The notes beneath the pieces were generated by a model. The model searched no databases. It saw only the letters and a list, made by a program, of their open reading frames with translations, and had not been told where the DNA came from. A DNA stretch of 64,000 bases from Demequina sp. NBRC 110057 (GTDB lineage: Bacteria; Actinomycetota; Actinomycetes; Actinomycetales; Demequinaceae): NCBI RefSeq assembly GCF_002090175.1, contig NZ_BBRN01000004.1, forward strand, positions 310,001-374,000, in the 5' to 3' direction. This document shows, piece after piece, positions 25,501-33,523 of this stretch (positions within the stretch are counted from its first letter, which is position 1; each line of letters opens with the position of its first letter). A program made the position numbers and the translations under genes.

Positions 25501-27147
25501 TTAGCGCCGCAGCCAGACCGTGGTGTCCGCAGGAATGGTATCGGTCACCGGGGCGGAGGCCAGCAAGACCTCTCCGTCGGGAAGCGGCACCTCGACGCCG
25601 GGGTCGACAGCCGCCCACACCTCGATGCCGCCGGTACGGAACGCGAGAGCACCCTCGGGCACTCCGTCGATCCACTCGACCTCGCCCTCGGCCAGGCCCA
25701 GCTCGCGGCGCAGCCGCAGCGCCCTGCCGTAGAGGTTGAGAGTCGACGACGGGTCGTCCAGCTGCACGTCGCGCGCGAGGCCGGCCCACTCGGCGGGCTG
25801 GGGCAGCCAGGTGTCGCCCGTGGTGTTGAACCCGTAGGCGGGGGCATCGGCGCTCCACGGCAGCGGCACGCGGCAGCCGTCACGGCCGTAGCGCTCACCC
25901 TCGGTGCGGAACCAGGTGGGGTCCTGGCGCGCCTCGTCGGGGATGTCGATGGCCTCGGGAAGGCCGAGCTCCTCGCCCTGGTAGACGTACGCGGAGCCGG
26001 GAAGCGACAGCATGAGCGCTGACGCCGCGCGGCCGCGGCGCAGGCCGAGCACGGGGTCGGGAAGGCCGAGAGACTTGGGGCCGATGCCGTGGCCCTGCGG
26101 GTTCTCGGCGCTCAGCGCGAGACGACTCGCGTGGCGCACCACGTCGTGGTTCGACAGCACCCAGGTCGAGGGGGCACCGACCTTGCCAAACTCCTCGAGC
26201 GACTCGTCGATGACGCCGCGCAGGTCCGCGGCCTTCCAGTCGGTCTCGAGGTAGGCGAAGTTGAAGGCCTGGTGCATCTCGTCCGAGCGGACCCACTTGG
26301 CCATCTTCGACAGCGGCAGCACCCAGGCCTCGGCGGCGAGGACGCGGTCACCCTCGTACTCGTCGACGACGCGGCGCCAGCGGCGCCAAATGTCGTGGAC
26401 GCCCTCGAGGCCGAAGTATGGCGACTGCGGGCCCTCGGTGCCGCCCATCGAGTTGGCGTCGTCGTCGAAGGTGAAGTCGGGAAGGCCGTCGGCCTTGATG
26501 AGGCCGTGTGCCACGTCGACGCGGAAGCCGTCGGCGCCGCGGTCCAGCCAGAAACGCAGGACGCGGTCAAACTCCTCGAGCACCTCGGGGTTGGTCCAGT
26601 CGAAGTCGGGCTGCGTCGAGTCGAACAGGTGAAGGAACCACTGGCCGGGGGTGCCGTCGGCGTTGACCGAGCGCGTCCAGGCGGGGCCGCCGAACACTGA
26701 GTGCCAGTTGTTGGGCGGCAGCTCGCCGGCCTCGCCGCGGCCATCGCGGAACACGTAGCGGGCGCGCTCGGGGGAGCCCTCGCCCGCGGCGAGCGCGGCC
26801 TTGAACCATGCGTGCTGGTCGGAGGAGTGGTTGGGGACGATGTCGACGATGACCCTGAGGCCCAGCTCGTGGGCGCGCGCCACCATCTCGTCGAAGTCGG
26901 CGAGGGTGCCGAAGAGGGGGTCCACGTCGGTGAAGTCGGCGACGTCGTAGCCGGCGTCCTTCTGCGGCGAGGTGTAGAACGGCGACAGCCAGATGGCGTC
27001 GACGCCGAGCGCGGCGAGGTCGTTCAGGCGCGAGGTGATGCCGGCGAGGTCGCCGATGCCGTCGCCCGAGGCATCCGAGAAGGAACGGGGGTAGATCTGG
27101 TAAATGACGGCGGTACGCCACCATTCGGCGGGAGCTGCGGTGCTCAT
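25501..27147 (-). CDS. GH13 alpha-glucosidase / oligo-1,6-glucosidase
   Basis: 548 residues, the usual length of cytosolic GH13 alpha-glucosidases. The start WWRTAVIYQIYPRSF is typical. Conserved regions are DIVPNHSS (102-109), GFRVDVAHG with nucleophile Asp211, AAEAWVLP with acid/base Glu273 and SNHDVVRH with stabiliser Asp335. No signal peptide is present. It should hydrolyse alpha-1,4 or alpha-1,6 gluco-oligosaccharides taken into the cell. Neighbours on the strand are its LacI repressor and a sugar kinase; no transporter gene is adjacent. The operator upstream of the gene supports LacI control. Confidence 0.92.
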   Translation of the reverse strand: MSTAAPAEWWRTAVIYQIYPRSFSDASGDGIGDLAGITSRLNDLAALGVDAIWLSPFYTSPQKDAGYDVADFTDVDPLFGTLADFDEMVARAHELGLRVIVDIVPNHSSDQHAWFKAALAAGEGSPERARYVFRDGRGEAGELPPNNWHSVFGGPAWTRSVNADGTPGQWFLHLFDSTQPDFDWTNPEVLEEFDRVLRFWLDRGADGFRVDVAHGLIKADGLPDFTFDDDANSMGGTEGPQSPYFGLEGVHDIWRRWRRVVDEYEGDRVLAAEAWVLPLSKMAKWVRSDEMHQAFNFAYLETDWKAADLRGVIDESLEEFGKVGAPSTWVLSNHDVVRHASRLALSAENPQGHGIGPKSLGLPDPVLGLRRGRAASALMLSLPGSAYVYQGEELGLPEAIDIPDEARQDPTWFRTEGERYGRDGCRVPLPWSADAPAYGFNTTGDTWLPQPAEWAGLARDVQLDDPSSTLNLYGRALRLRRELGLAEGEVEWIDGVPEGALAFRTGGIEVWAAVDPGVEVPLPDGEVLLASAPVTDTIPADTTVWLRR

Positions 27148-27239
27148 CGGGGTCCTCTCGGAACGAATCATGCGGGCGGCGCGCGAAGGCGTGCCACGGG
27201 ACGGGGCCGGTCGGGTCAGGCCCGCGGCTTGCCCACCAA

Positions 27240-27253
27240 TGTAAACGTTTGCA
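27240..27253. promoter_or_regulatory. LacI-type operator upstream of the GH13 operon
   Basis: TGTAAACGTTTGCA is a 14-bp palindrome with one mismatched pair and the central CG typical of LacI/MalR-type sites. It lies about 93 bases before the GH13 start codon, in a region divergent from the DUF2249 gene. Confidence 0.75.
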
Positions 27254-27317
27254 GGCGTGGCGCGCAAACGCGACGATCCCCGCCGGCGTGGCGAGCGGCC
27301 GTGACTGTCGCCAAGCC

Positions 27318-27333
27318 CGGGACGTACGTCCCG
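27318..27333. promoter_or_regulatory. DosR-like palindrome before the DUF2249 gene
   Basis: CGGGACGTACGTCCCG is a perfect 16-bp palindrome with the GGGAC-N4-GTCCC core of the mycobacterial DosR (DevR) hypoxia/NO box. A -10-like TAGCCT lies at 27356-27361, so the palindrome is centred near -42, the usual place for a DosR-type activator. The link to DosR is inference. Confidence 0.5.
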
Positions 27334-27370
27334 CCGCGACCGCCGACACGGCGCCTAGCCTGGTGGGCAG

Positions 27371-27405
27371 ACGGGTGGCGCTCCGGGGACACAGGCGCCA
27401 CCCGT
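27371..27405 (+). other. Hairpin in the DUF2249 leader
   Basis: Perfect 11-bp stem ACGGGTGGCGC / GCGCCACCCGT with a 13-base loop, followed by the T-rich run CTTCATTCTTT and then the GGGAGG ribosome site. It looks like an intrinsic terminator placed inside the 5' leader, so attenuation or mRNA stabilisation is possible. Confidence 0.55.
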
Positions 27406-27431
27406 CTTCATTCTTTCCCGGGAGGCTGACC

Positions 27432-27752
27432 ATGCGCGACGGCGGACACACGCTCATCGACGAGATCGACCTGATCGCGCTGGGCCACATGCCGGGTGGA
27501 GCGGCGCTGGCGCGTCCGCGGCCGCTCGCGCACCTCGACCTCACCGGCCTCGACCCGCAGGCGGCACGCCAGGTCGCGCTGGCCGAGGTGGCGCGGCTCG
27601 TGCCCGGCGACACGATCATCGTCGTGACAGCCGATGCCCCCTTTGCGCTGCTGGACGCGCTCCACTCCGCGACGGACGGACGGTGCCTGTTTGAGTACCT
27701 GGCGACCGGCCCCGAGGCCTGGGCCACGGCCGTCTCGCGCCTCGACTCTTAG
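27432..27752 (+). CDS. DUF2249-like small protein
   Basis: 106 residues. The core LAHLDLTGLDPQAARQVALAEVARLVPGDTIIVVTADAPFALLDAL fits the DUF2249 (SirA/TusA-like fold) pattern: a first beta strand with LDxxGL, a helix, then a strand ending in an acidic turn. Members are often found with nitric-oxide, denitrification or hypoxia genes. A GGGAGG ribosome site supports the start. The promoter region holds a DosR-like palindrome and a leader hairpin. The stop codon overlaps that of the convergent helicase gene. The family call is moderate; a general conserved hypothetical label is the alternative. Confidence 0.65.
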   Translation: MRDGGHTLIDEIDLIALGHMPGGAALARPRPLAHLDLTGLDPQAARQVALAEVARLVPGDTIIVVTADAPFALLDALHSATDGRCLFEYLATGPEAWATAVSRLDS

Positions 27753-29863
27753 CGCCCCGCGCCTGCGACGCGCTCGCCATCGCCGATGCGGAGAGGGCCC
27801 TCCGTGACGACGGCGGGGTCGGCGACGAGCTCCTCCACGAAGGGCGACTCCTCGCCCTCGACGGTGAGGATGGTCACGGACACGCGCGCCCGCGTGAGCG
27901 CCACGTACAGGAGCCTGCGCTCCTCCGCATCCGGGAAGTCGTCCTCGCTCGCTGTCGCGAGGGCGAGGAGGGGATCATCGGCGCGCGACGAGGGGAACCC
28001 ATCCCTGCCGCGCGTCATCGCGGGGACGATAACGTGGTCGGCTTCCAGCCCCTTCGACCCGTGCATGGTGCGGAAGGTGACGTCGATTCCCATGGGCGTG
28101 TCGCGGGGGAGGAGCGCCTCGTCGGAGCGGTAGCGGCCCAGGACGTCGACGGTGGCGCCGTCCGATGCCTCGGCAAGCCCTGCGAGGCGGTCCCTGAGGG
28201 CGGCCGTGAGGTCTCGTCGCCTCGTCACGGTCACGACGGTCACGGGTGCGCCGCCCGGCCCGGCAGCGGCGTGAACCGCCTTGGTGATCTGCGCGGGGTT
28301 GCGGGCCACGAAGCGTCCCGCGACGTCCGCGATGGTCTGGGTGGTGCGGAAGGTGGTCTCGAGGCGTCGCGTGAGCGCCGGCCCGCACCAGGAGGCGAAG
28401 TCGGTCAGGAGGGAGGCATCGGCCCCGGCGAAGCCGTTGATGGCCTGCCAGTCGTCGCCGACCACCAGCAGGTGGGTGCCGTCCCTGTCGGCGAGCGCCT
28501 TCACCAGTCGCGCCCGCGCGGGGCTCGTGTCCTGGAACTCGTCGACCATGACGAGGTCGACCGGCAGGAGCGTGCGCTTGCGCTCGAGGTGGCGCGCGGC
28601 CTCGGACAGCATCGCGTCGTAGTCGACGGCGCCCGCCTCGGCGAGGTCCTGGTCCCACCGGTCGTGCACCTTCCAGTACAGGTCCAGCAGGCGGCGCGTC
28701 CGGGTGGCGTCCTCGTCACGACGTCCCGCGAGCCGGGAGCGCAACTCCGCCCGGGTGAGGTTGCCCGCTTTGACGTGTCCCATGAGGCGATGCAGGAGCG
28801 CCGGAAGCCGATCGGGGCTCACCGTCTCCGGCTCGGGCAGGGGGACCCCGTCGGCCACGAGGTCCGCGAGGATCCCCGCGATGTGCTCGGTCTCCGTGCC
28901 GTCCGCCACCCAGGACGCGAGCGGAGGACGCGTCCCGGTGGCGCGCTCGATCACGTCGAGGCCGAAGGCGTGGAAGGTACTGACCCTGATCCCCTCGGGG
29001 TCGAGGCCCGCGCGGGTGAGGCGGTGCCGCACGCGCGCATCGAGCTCGCGGGCGGCATCCGCGTTGAACGCGAGCATCACGATCCTGTCGGGCGCGGCGA
29101 AGCCACGGTCGATCGCGTACGCGGCGCGCGCCACCATCACCGCGGTCTTGCCCGAGCCCGCCGCCGCGATGACCCGCACACGGCTGTCATAGGTGAGCAC
29201 CGCGCGCGACTGCTCAGGGGTGAGCGGCGAGGACTCGACCGTGGACAGGAGGCGCGCGCGCGAACGGAGTTCGGCCTGGAGGATCGGCTGATTCGCGGCG
29301 CTGACGCGGGCAAGGTGGTCGGTCGACAGGAATTCCAGAAGGCCCCGCTGCGCCTCGTCGAGGCTCGCGCCGAGCTCGGCGAGTTGCCGCTCGTCGAGTT
29401 CGGCGAGCGCCTCCGCGTGGGTCGGCATGCCGCGCAGGCACGCGACCACGTCGTCGTAGGCGATCCAGCGTTGCTCCCGCTCGCGCGTGGCGATGAGGCG
29501 GTCCAGCCGATCGCGGGCAAGAGAGGCGGCGTCGAGGTGGGGCACAAGGAGCCCGCGTGCCGATGCCCGGGAGACCGCACGGCGGATCACCACGGCATCG
29601 GCCCTGCGCACCCCCACGAGCCGCCACGGCACGGGGCCGTCGACGACGAGCGAGCGGCGCAGGAACCATCGCGATACCCGCAGGCGCTGCGCCTCGTCAC
29701 CTTCGAGCGTGAGGGTGCGTCCGGCGGCGTGCACCAGGAGGCGGCCCGGCTGCTGCTCGACGCTCCACCCCGTCCGCGTCACCCTGCCTGCCACGCGTCT
29801 ATTGTCGCCGATGAGCGCGGCGCCTCTCGCCGCAGCCCCGGCGTCCATAGTGCCGCGCGGCAC
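27749..29863 (-). CDS. UvrD/Rep superfamily helicase, helicase IV-like
   Basis: 704 residues, superfamily 1A. Motif I is VIAAAGSGKTAVMVARAAYA (preceded by ESSPLTPEQSRAVLTYD, very like E. coli helicase IV), motif II is MVDEFQDTSPARARLVKAL, motif III VVGDDWQAINGFAGA, then TFRTTQTIADVA, TMHGSKGLEADHVIV and the final LYVALTRAR. The N-terminal 190 residues before motif I also match the helicase IV layout rather than UvrD. It should unwind DNA 3'-5' in repair or recombination. GAGGG lies seven bases before the chosen GTG; an ATG five codons on is possible. Confidence 0.88.
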   Translation of the reverse strand: MPRGTMDAGAAARGAALIGDNRRVAGRVTRTGWSVEQQPGRLLVHAAGRTLTLEGDEAQRLRVSRWFLRRSLVVDGPVPWRLVGVRRADAVVIRRAVSRASARGLLVPHLDAASLARDRLDRLIATREREQRWIAYDDVVACLRGMPTHAEALAELDERQLAELGASLDEAQRGLLEFLSTDHLARVSAANQPILQAELRSRARLLSTVESSPLTPEQSRAVLTYDSRVRVIAAAGSGKTAVMVARAAYAIDRGFAAPDRIVMLAFNADAARELDARVRHRLTRAGLDPEGIRVSTFHAFGLDVIERATGTRPPLASWVADGTETEHIAGILADLVADGVPLPEPETVSPDRLPALLHRLMGHVKAGNLTRAELRSRLAGRRDEDATRTRRLLDLYWKVHDRWDQDLAEAGAVDYDAMLSEAARHLERKRTLLPVDLVMVDEFQDTSPARARLVKALADRDGTHLLVVGDDWQAINGFAGADASLLTDFASWCGPALTRRLETTFRTTQTIADVAGRFVARNPAQITKAVHAAAGPGGAPVTVVTVTRRRDLTAALRDRLAGLAEASDGATVDVLGRYRSDEALLPRDTPMGIDVTFRTMHGSKGLEADHVIVPAMTRGRDGFPSSRADDPLLALATASEDDFPDAEERRLLYVALTRARVSVTILTVEGEESPFVEELVADPAVVTEGPLRIGDGERVAGAGR

Positions 29864-29972
29864 TCAGAAACCCTCAGATGTCGGGTATGCGACTGGGCCC
29901 TATCGCGGGGCGCGGCATGCGCCTACCGTGGCGGGCATCGGCCTCGCGTCCGCCATCTCGTGTGGCCGATGC

Positions 29973-30005
29973 GAAGGGGCGTGGGTCACCGACCCACGCC
30001 CCTTC
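29973..30005. terminator. Terminator hairpin, 15-bp stem
   Basis: GAAGGGGCGTGGGTC, a 3-base loop, and its perfect reverse complement. It lies 15 bases beyond the stop of the dehydrogenase-propeller gene on that gene's strand. Confidence 0.8.
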
Positions 30006-30019
30006 ATCATGGGCGCGCG

Positions 30020-31798
30020 CTACAGGGCGGCGTCGCGGCGCCAGCCGAGCGCCAGACCGGTGGCGGACCCGGCCAGGGTCGTGACGACCCGGTCCTCGCC
30101 GGTCGCGAGGGTGATGGCGCGGATGGTGCCGCCGAGGTCGCCGACGTACGCCACGCCGTGGCGCTCGTCCAGGGCGAGTCCGATGGCCTCGGTAAAGCCG
30201 GTCGCGAGGACCGTCGAGGCGACGCCTGCCTCGCTCGGGGCGGGCAGCGGTGCGCGGTTCAGGGAGTTGCCGCGCTCGCCCGCGCCGCGGTCGGTCCAGT
30301 ACAGGAAGCCGTGGGCGGCGTCGACGTGCAGGTCGATGGGTTCGGGAAGGTCGGACCACAGCGTCTCGACGTCGGTGCGCGTGGCGGGGTCCTTGCCGGC
30401 GGGGAGGTCGAGCGCCGCACGGAAGATGCGACCCTGGCCGGCCTTCGATGCACCCTTCTGGGTCCAGTAGAGGTGTCCCCGCCCGGGGTCGACGGCGATG
30501 CCGACACAGTGCTCCTCGGCCTCGCTCGGGCCGTGGCCGGCCGTGAGAACCAGGGCGGTGACGCCGGAGCCATCGCGCTCGGCGCGGTAGACGCCGCGAC
30601 CCTCGCGGTCGGTCCAGTACAGGCGCCCCGTGGCGGGGTCCTGGGTGACCTGCTTGCCGGTCGTGAAGGCGCCGCGCTCCACCAGCACCGTGGGGGTGCC
30701 GCCGGCGAGGGGAAGGGTCTGGAGGGAGCCGTTGCGGGTGGTGAACGGGGGCTCGTTGCCCGGCACCAGGTCGCCGGCAGCGGCGTCGGGTGCGCCCATC
30801 ATCGAGACGACTAGGCGGTCTCCGTCCACGACGATGCCGTCCGGCGCCTCGGCGATCCCCTCGGCGAGGGCGGTCGACTCGCCGGTGGTGACGTCGATGC
30901 GGTGCACCGCGCCGCGAGCGATGTCGAGGGCGTAGAGGTCGGGCACCTCGTTCTCGCGCGACACGGCGCTGGCGACCGCCGTCGTGATCCTGTCGCGACG
31001 CGCGACGCGCTCGGCGTAGGTGTCAGCGGTGCCGTAGGCGCGCTCGACGCCCTCGACCACGCGACGCATGTCGTCGTCCTCCCGGGACGGGGTGTGAAGG
31101 TCGAAGGCGTTGAGGGCGGCGCCCACGTGCTTGAGGATGTGTCCGAGCCCACCGGGACCGCCACCGAGGTGGCCGGCCTCGAGTACGCCGGTGGACGCCC
31201 AGCGCAGGCCGAGCGAGCCTTGCACCACCTGGTCGAAGCCCTGGGCGTCGACGACGCCCTGCTGGATAAGCCACAGCGCCTCGTCGAGGACTGCCTTCTG
31301 GACGCGGTTGCCGACGAAGCCGGGCACCTCCTTGGCCAGCGCGACCGGGTTCTTGCCCACCGCGCGGTACATCTCCACGGCCCGCGCGACGAGCTCGGGG
31401 CGGGTGGACGGCGCGGGAACGACCTCCACTAGCGGCATGAGCTCCGGCGGGTTGTAGGGGTGGCCCACCAGGATCTGGTCGGCACGCGCGTTGCCCTCGG
31501 CGAGGAGCGAGGGGAGCAGGCTCGACGTCGAGCTCGCGATGATGGTCTCGCCGTGAGCTGCGGTGGCGATGTCGGCCAGCAACTGACGCTTGATGTCGAG
31601 GCGCTCGGGCCCGTTCTCCTGCACCAGGTCGGCGCCGTCGACGGCATCCGCGATCGTGGTGGCGACGCGGTAGCCGCGGTCGCGGGGGATCGCGTCGGGG
31701 TTGACGTCGAAGACGGCGACATCGTCGCCGTGGGTGGTGAAAAGGTCGGCCCACGAGAGTCCGATGACTCCCGCGCCGATGATCGCGATACGTGACAT
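30020..31798 (-). CDS. Fusion of a 3-hydroxyacyl-CoA dehydrogenase-type enzyme and a YWTD beta-propeller
   Basis: 592 residues. Residues 1-280 form an NAD-binding dehydrogenase of the L-carnitine/L-gulonate dehydrogenase (lambda-crystallin) branch: IIGAGVIG (6-13), ENGPERLDIK, the active-site segment GHPYNPPELMPLVEVVP (112-128) and EVPGFVGNR. From about 285 the protein changes to a beta-propeller: repeats with LYWTDREGRGVY (393-404), LYWTQKGASKAG and LYWTDRGAGERG, a low-density-lipoprotein-receptor class B/NHL-like pattern. No signal peptide is present, so the propeller is cytosolic. Its role (lactonase-like, binding or scaffold) is unknown. The reading frame is continuous with no stop or shift at the join. 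A TetR gene follows upstream. Confidence 0.85.
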   Translation of the reverse strand: MSRIAIIGAGVIGLSWADLFTTHGDDVAVFDVNPDAIPRDRGYRVATTIADAVDGADLVQENGPERLDIKRQLLADIATAAHGETIIASSTSSLLPSLLAEGNARADQILVGHPYNPPELMPLVEVVPAPSTRPELVARAVEMYRAVGKNPVALAKEVPGFVGNRVQKAVLDEALWLIQQGVVDAQGFDQVVQGSLGLRWASTGVLEAGHLGGGPGGLGHILKHVGAALNAFDLHTPSREDDDMRRVVEGVERAYGTADTYAERVARRDRITTAVASAVSRENEVPDLYALDIARGAVHRIDVTTGESTALAEGIAEAPDGIVVDGDRLVVSMMGAPDAAAGDLVPGNEPPFTTRNGSLQTLPLAGGTPTVLVERGAFTTGKQVTQDPATGRLYWTDREGRGVYRAERDGSGVTALVLTAGHGPSEAEEHCVGIAVDPGRGHLYWTQKGASKAGQGRIFRAALDLPAGKDPATRTDVETLWSDLPEPIDLHVDAAHGFLYWTDRGAGERGNSLNRAPLPAPSEAGVASTVLATGFTEAIGLALDERHGVAYVGDLGGTIRAITLATGEDRVVTTLAGSATGLALGWRRDAAL

Positions 31799-31845
31799 GT
31801 GTCTCTCTCCGGGGTGATGCGAGGGGTGGTGCGCGGACGCCTGGG

Positions 31846-32475
31846 TCAGGCGGACGCGGGATCGCCGTCGTGCGCGGCCACGGGGATCGTGAGGCCGCTC
31901 AGGGTGGCAAGGATGGTGTCGCGGCGCAGCGTGTCGGGATCCTCGACCAGCGGCGCCTGCAGGACCGCGCCGACGTTCGCGGCGATGAGAGCGCGGACCG
32001 CGGCGGCGGCGTCGAGGGTCAGGCGGCGTCCCGCTGCGGCGACGATGGCGAGGACGAGGGGCTCGAGGCCCTCGCGCAGTTCCTCGCCATGGTCGCGCAG
32101 CGACTGCGTGCTGTCGGCGTGAAGGTGCTGCTGGCGCGCGAACGAGGCGCGAAGGGCGTACCAGTCGGGCTCCGCGGGGATGAGGTCGAGCACGTAGTCG
32201 ACGAGGCCGCCAAGGGTGGCCTCAGACGGGAGCTCGGGGTCCGCGGCGGCGAGGCGGCCGAGCAGCGCCTCGGTGCGCCGCTCGTAGACGGCGAACAGGA
32301 GGTCCGTCATCGATGAGAAGTTGGAGTAGAAGGCGCCGCGGGTGAAGCCCGCGCGCTGGCAGACGTCGTCGATGCCGAGGTCGGTGCCGCGTACCGCGAG
32401 GAGGTCCTCCGCGGCGTCGAGGAGCCGCGCGGTGGTCTGCGCGCGTCCGCGCTTGGCGCCCGTGTCCTGGGACAT
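31846..32475 (-). CDS. TetR family regulator of the dehydrogenase locus
   Basis: 209 residues with an N-terminal TetR DNA-binding domain (TARLLDAAEDLLAVRGTDLGIDDVCQRAGFTRGAFYSNFSSMTDLLFAVYERR). The start MSQDTGAKRG has a GGAGG ribosome site; earlier in-frame codons run over the operator. It is divergent from the second dehydrogenase gene and upstream of the fusion gene on its own strand (47 bases), so one operator region could control all three genes. The C-terminal domain gives no ligand clue; a CoA ester or hydroxy acid is a guess from context. Confidence 0.9.
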   Translation of the reverse strand: MSQDTGAKRGRAQTTARLLDAAEDLLAVRGTDLGIDDVCQRAGFTRGAFYSNFSSMTDLLFAVYERRTEALLGRLAAADPELPSEATLGGLVDYVLDLIPAEPDWYALRASFARQQHLHADSTQSLRDHGEELREGLEPLVLAIVAAAGRRLTLDAAAAVRALIAANVGAVLQAPLVEDPDTLRRDTILATLSGLTIPVAAHDGDPASA

Positions 32476-32504
32476 GACCGACCTCCGTGTCGTCAGATGC
32501 ATAA

Positions 32505-32517
32505 TGTATTGAATACA
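32505..32517. promoter_or_regulatory. Probable TetR operator
   Basis: TGTATTGAATACA is a perfect 13-bp palindrome around a central G; a second partial copy (AATGTATCGA) follows directly. It is AT-rich and lies between the divergent TetR and dehydrogenase genes. Confidence 0.7.
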
Positions 32518-32565
32518 GAATGTATCGAAGCCTCGCAGGCGAGGCAAACGACAGGAGGCGTCCCC

Positions 32566-33429
32566 ATGACCTACTCGCTCCCCACCGACATCGTCGGCCG
32601 TCCCGTCACCGTGATCGGCGCGGGCACGCTCGGCCGCCGCATCGCGGCAGTGTTCGCGAGCGGAGGCTCGCCCGTCCGCATCGTGGACTCGGTCGCCCAG
32701 CAGCGCGACGCCGCCGTGGCCTACGTGGGTGAGGCGGCCCCGGGCCTCGCCGCGAGCATCGGCCGCGAGGGACAGGCCCTGGGTGAGGTGACCGCGTACG
32801 AGGACGCTGCCTCGTCCGTGCCCGGAGCGTGGCTCGTCATCGAGGCAGTGCCCGAGCGCCTCGACATCAAGACCCCGCTTTTCGGTGAGCTCGACCGTCT
32901 CGCAGACGCCGAAGCGATCCTCGCCACCAACTCGTCGTCGTACGCCTCGCGCCTGGTGATCGACGAGGTCTCACACGTCGAGCGCGTCATCAACATGCAC
33001 TTCGCTATGCCGCCCGCCTCGATGGCCGTCGAGCTGATGTCGGACGGACACACCGACGAGGCCATCCTTCCGTTCCTCGACGACCAACTGCGGGGCTACG
33101 GCCTGCTGCCGTTCATCGCGCACCGCGAGAGCACCGGCTTCATCTTTAACCGCATCTGGGCCGCGATCAAGCGCGAGAGCCTCGACGTGGTGGCGCAGGG
33201 AGTGAGCACTCCCGAGGACGTCGACGCCATCATGAAGGCGAACATGGGCATGCACACGGGCCCGTTCGCGGCGATGGACCAGGTGGGCCTCGACGTGGTC
33301 CTCGACATCGAGGAGCACTACGCCGCCGAGAACCCCCACCTGCCCGAGGGGCCGCGCACCCTGCTGCGCTCCTACGTGGAGGCCGGCAAGCTAGGCCGCA
33401 AGTCAGGCGAGGGCTTCTACACGTACTAA
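32566..33429 (+). CDS. 3-hydroxyacyl-CoA dehydrogenase family protein
   Basis: 287 residues. Rossmann motif VIGAGTLGRRIAAVFASGG (about 13-31), VIEAVPERLDIK, the Ser/Asn region ATNSSSYASR, the His motif INMHFAMPPASMAVELM and a C-terminal helical domain (STGFIFNRIWAAIKRESLDVVAQGV ... GLDVVLDIEEHYA). It should oxidise a hydroxy group on an acyl-CoA or hydroxy acid with NAD. AGGAGG sits before the ATG. It differs in its active-site segment from the fused dehydrogenase across the promoter, so the two probably act on different substrates or steps of one pathway. Confidence 0.88.
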   Translation: MTYSLPTDIVGRPVTVIGAGTLGRRIAAVFASGGSPVRIVDSVAQQRDAAVAYVGEAAPGLAASIGREGQALGEVTAYEDAASSVPGAWLVIEAVPERLDIKTPLFGELDRLADAEAILATNSSSYASRLVIDEVSHVERVINMHFAMPPASMAVELMSDGHTDEAILPFLDDQLRGYGLLPFIAHRESTGFIFNRIWAAIKRESLDVVAQGVSTPEDVDAIMKANMGMHTGPFAAMDQVGLDVVLDIEEHYAAENPHLPEGPRTLLRSYVEAGKLGRKSGEGFYTY

Positions 33430-33468
33430 GCCTCAGCCGCGCGCGCGTTCAGGCGCGGCATGGAAAAC

Positions 33469-33508
33469 ACGAAGCCCCCGGCATCCTCGCGGACGCCGGG
33501 GGCTTCGT
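33469..33508 (-). terminator. Terminator of glnA1 (bidirectional)
   Basis: Perfect 14-bp stem ACGAAGCCCCCGGC / GCCGGGGGCTTCGT with a 12-base loop. Read on the glnA strand it is followed by GTTTTCC, a proper T-tract. It also separates the convergent dehydrogenase gene. Confidence 0.9.
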
Positions 33509-33523
33509 GGCTACGAGAGCGAC

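Noticed and set aside
26567-27727. Arg/His-rich frame across the GH13 start and its promoter
   Set aside because: It overlaps the GH13 gene in another frame and crosses the operator region and leader hairpin.
28034-30814. 926-codon open frame antisense to the helicase and fusion genes
   Set aside because: No domain, no ribosome site, and it crosses a 15-bp terminator stem. The genes on the other strand are well supported.
30020-31798. A frameshift or assembly join creating the dehydrogenase-propeller fusion
   Set aside because: The frame is open throughout, with no start codon plus ribosome site near the join and no change of composition. A real fusion is the simpler reading, though an indel cannot be excluded without reads.
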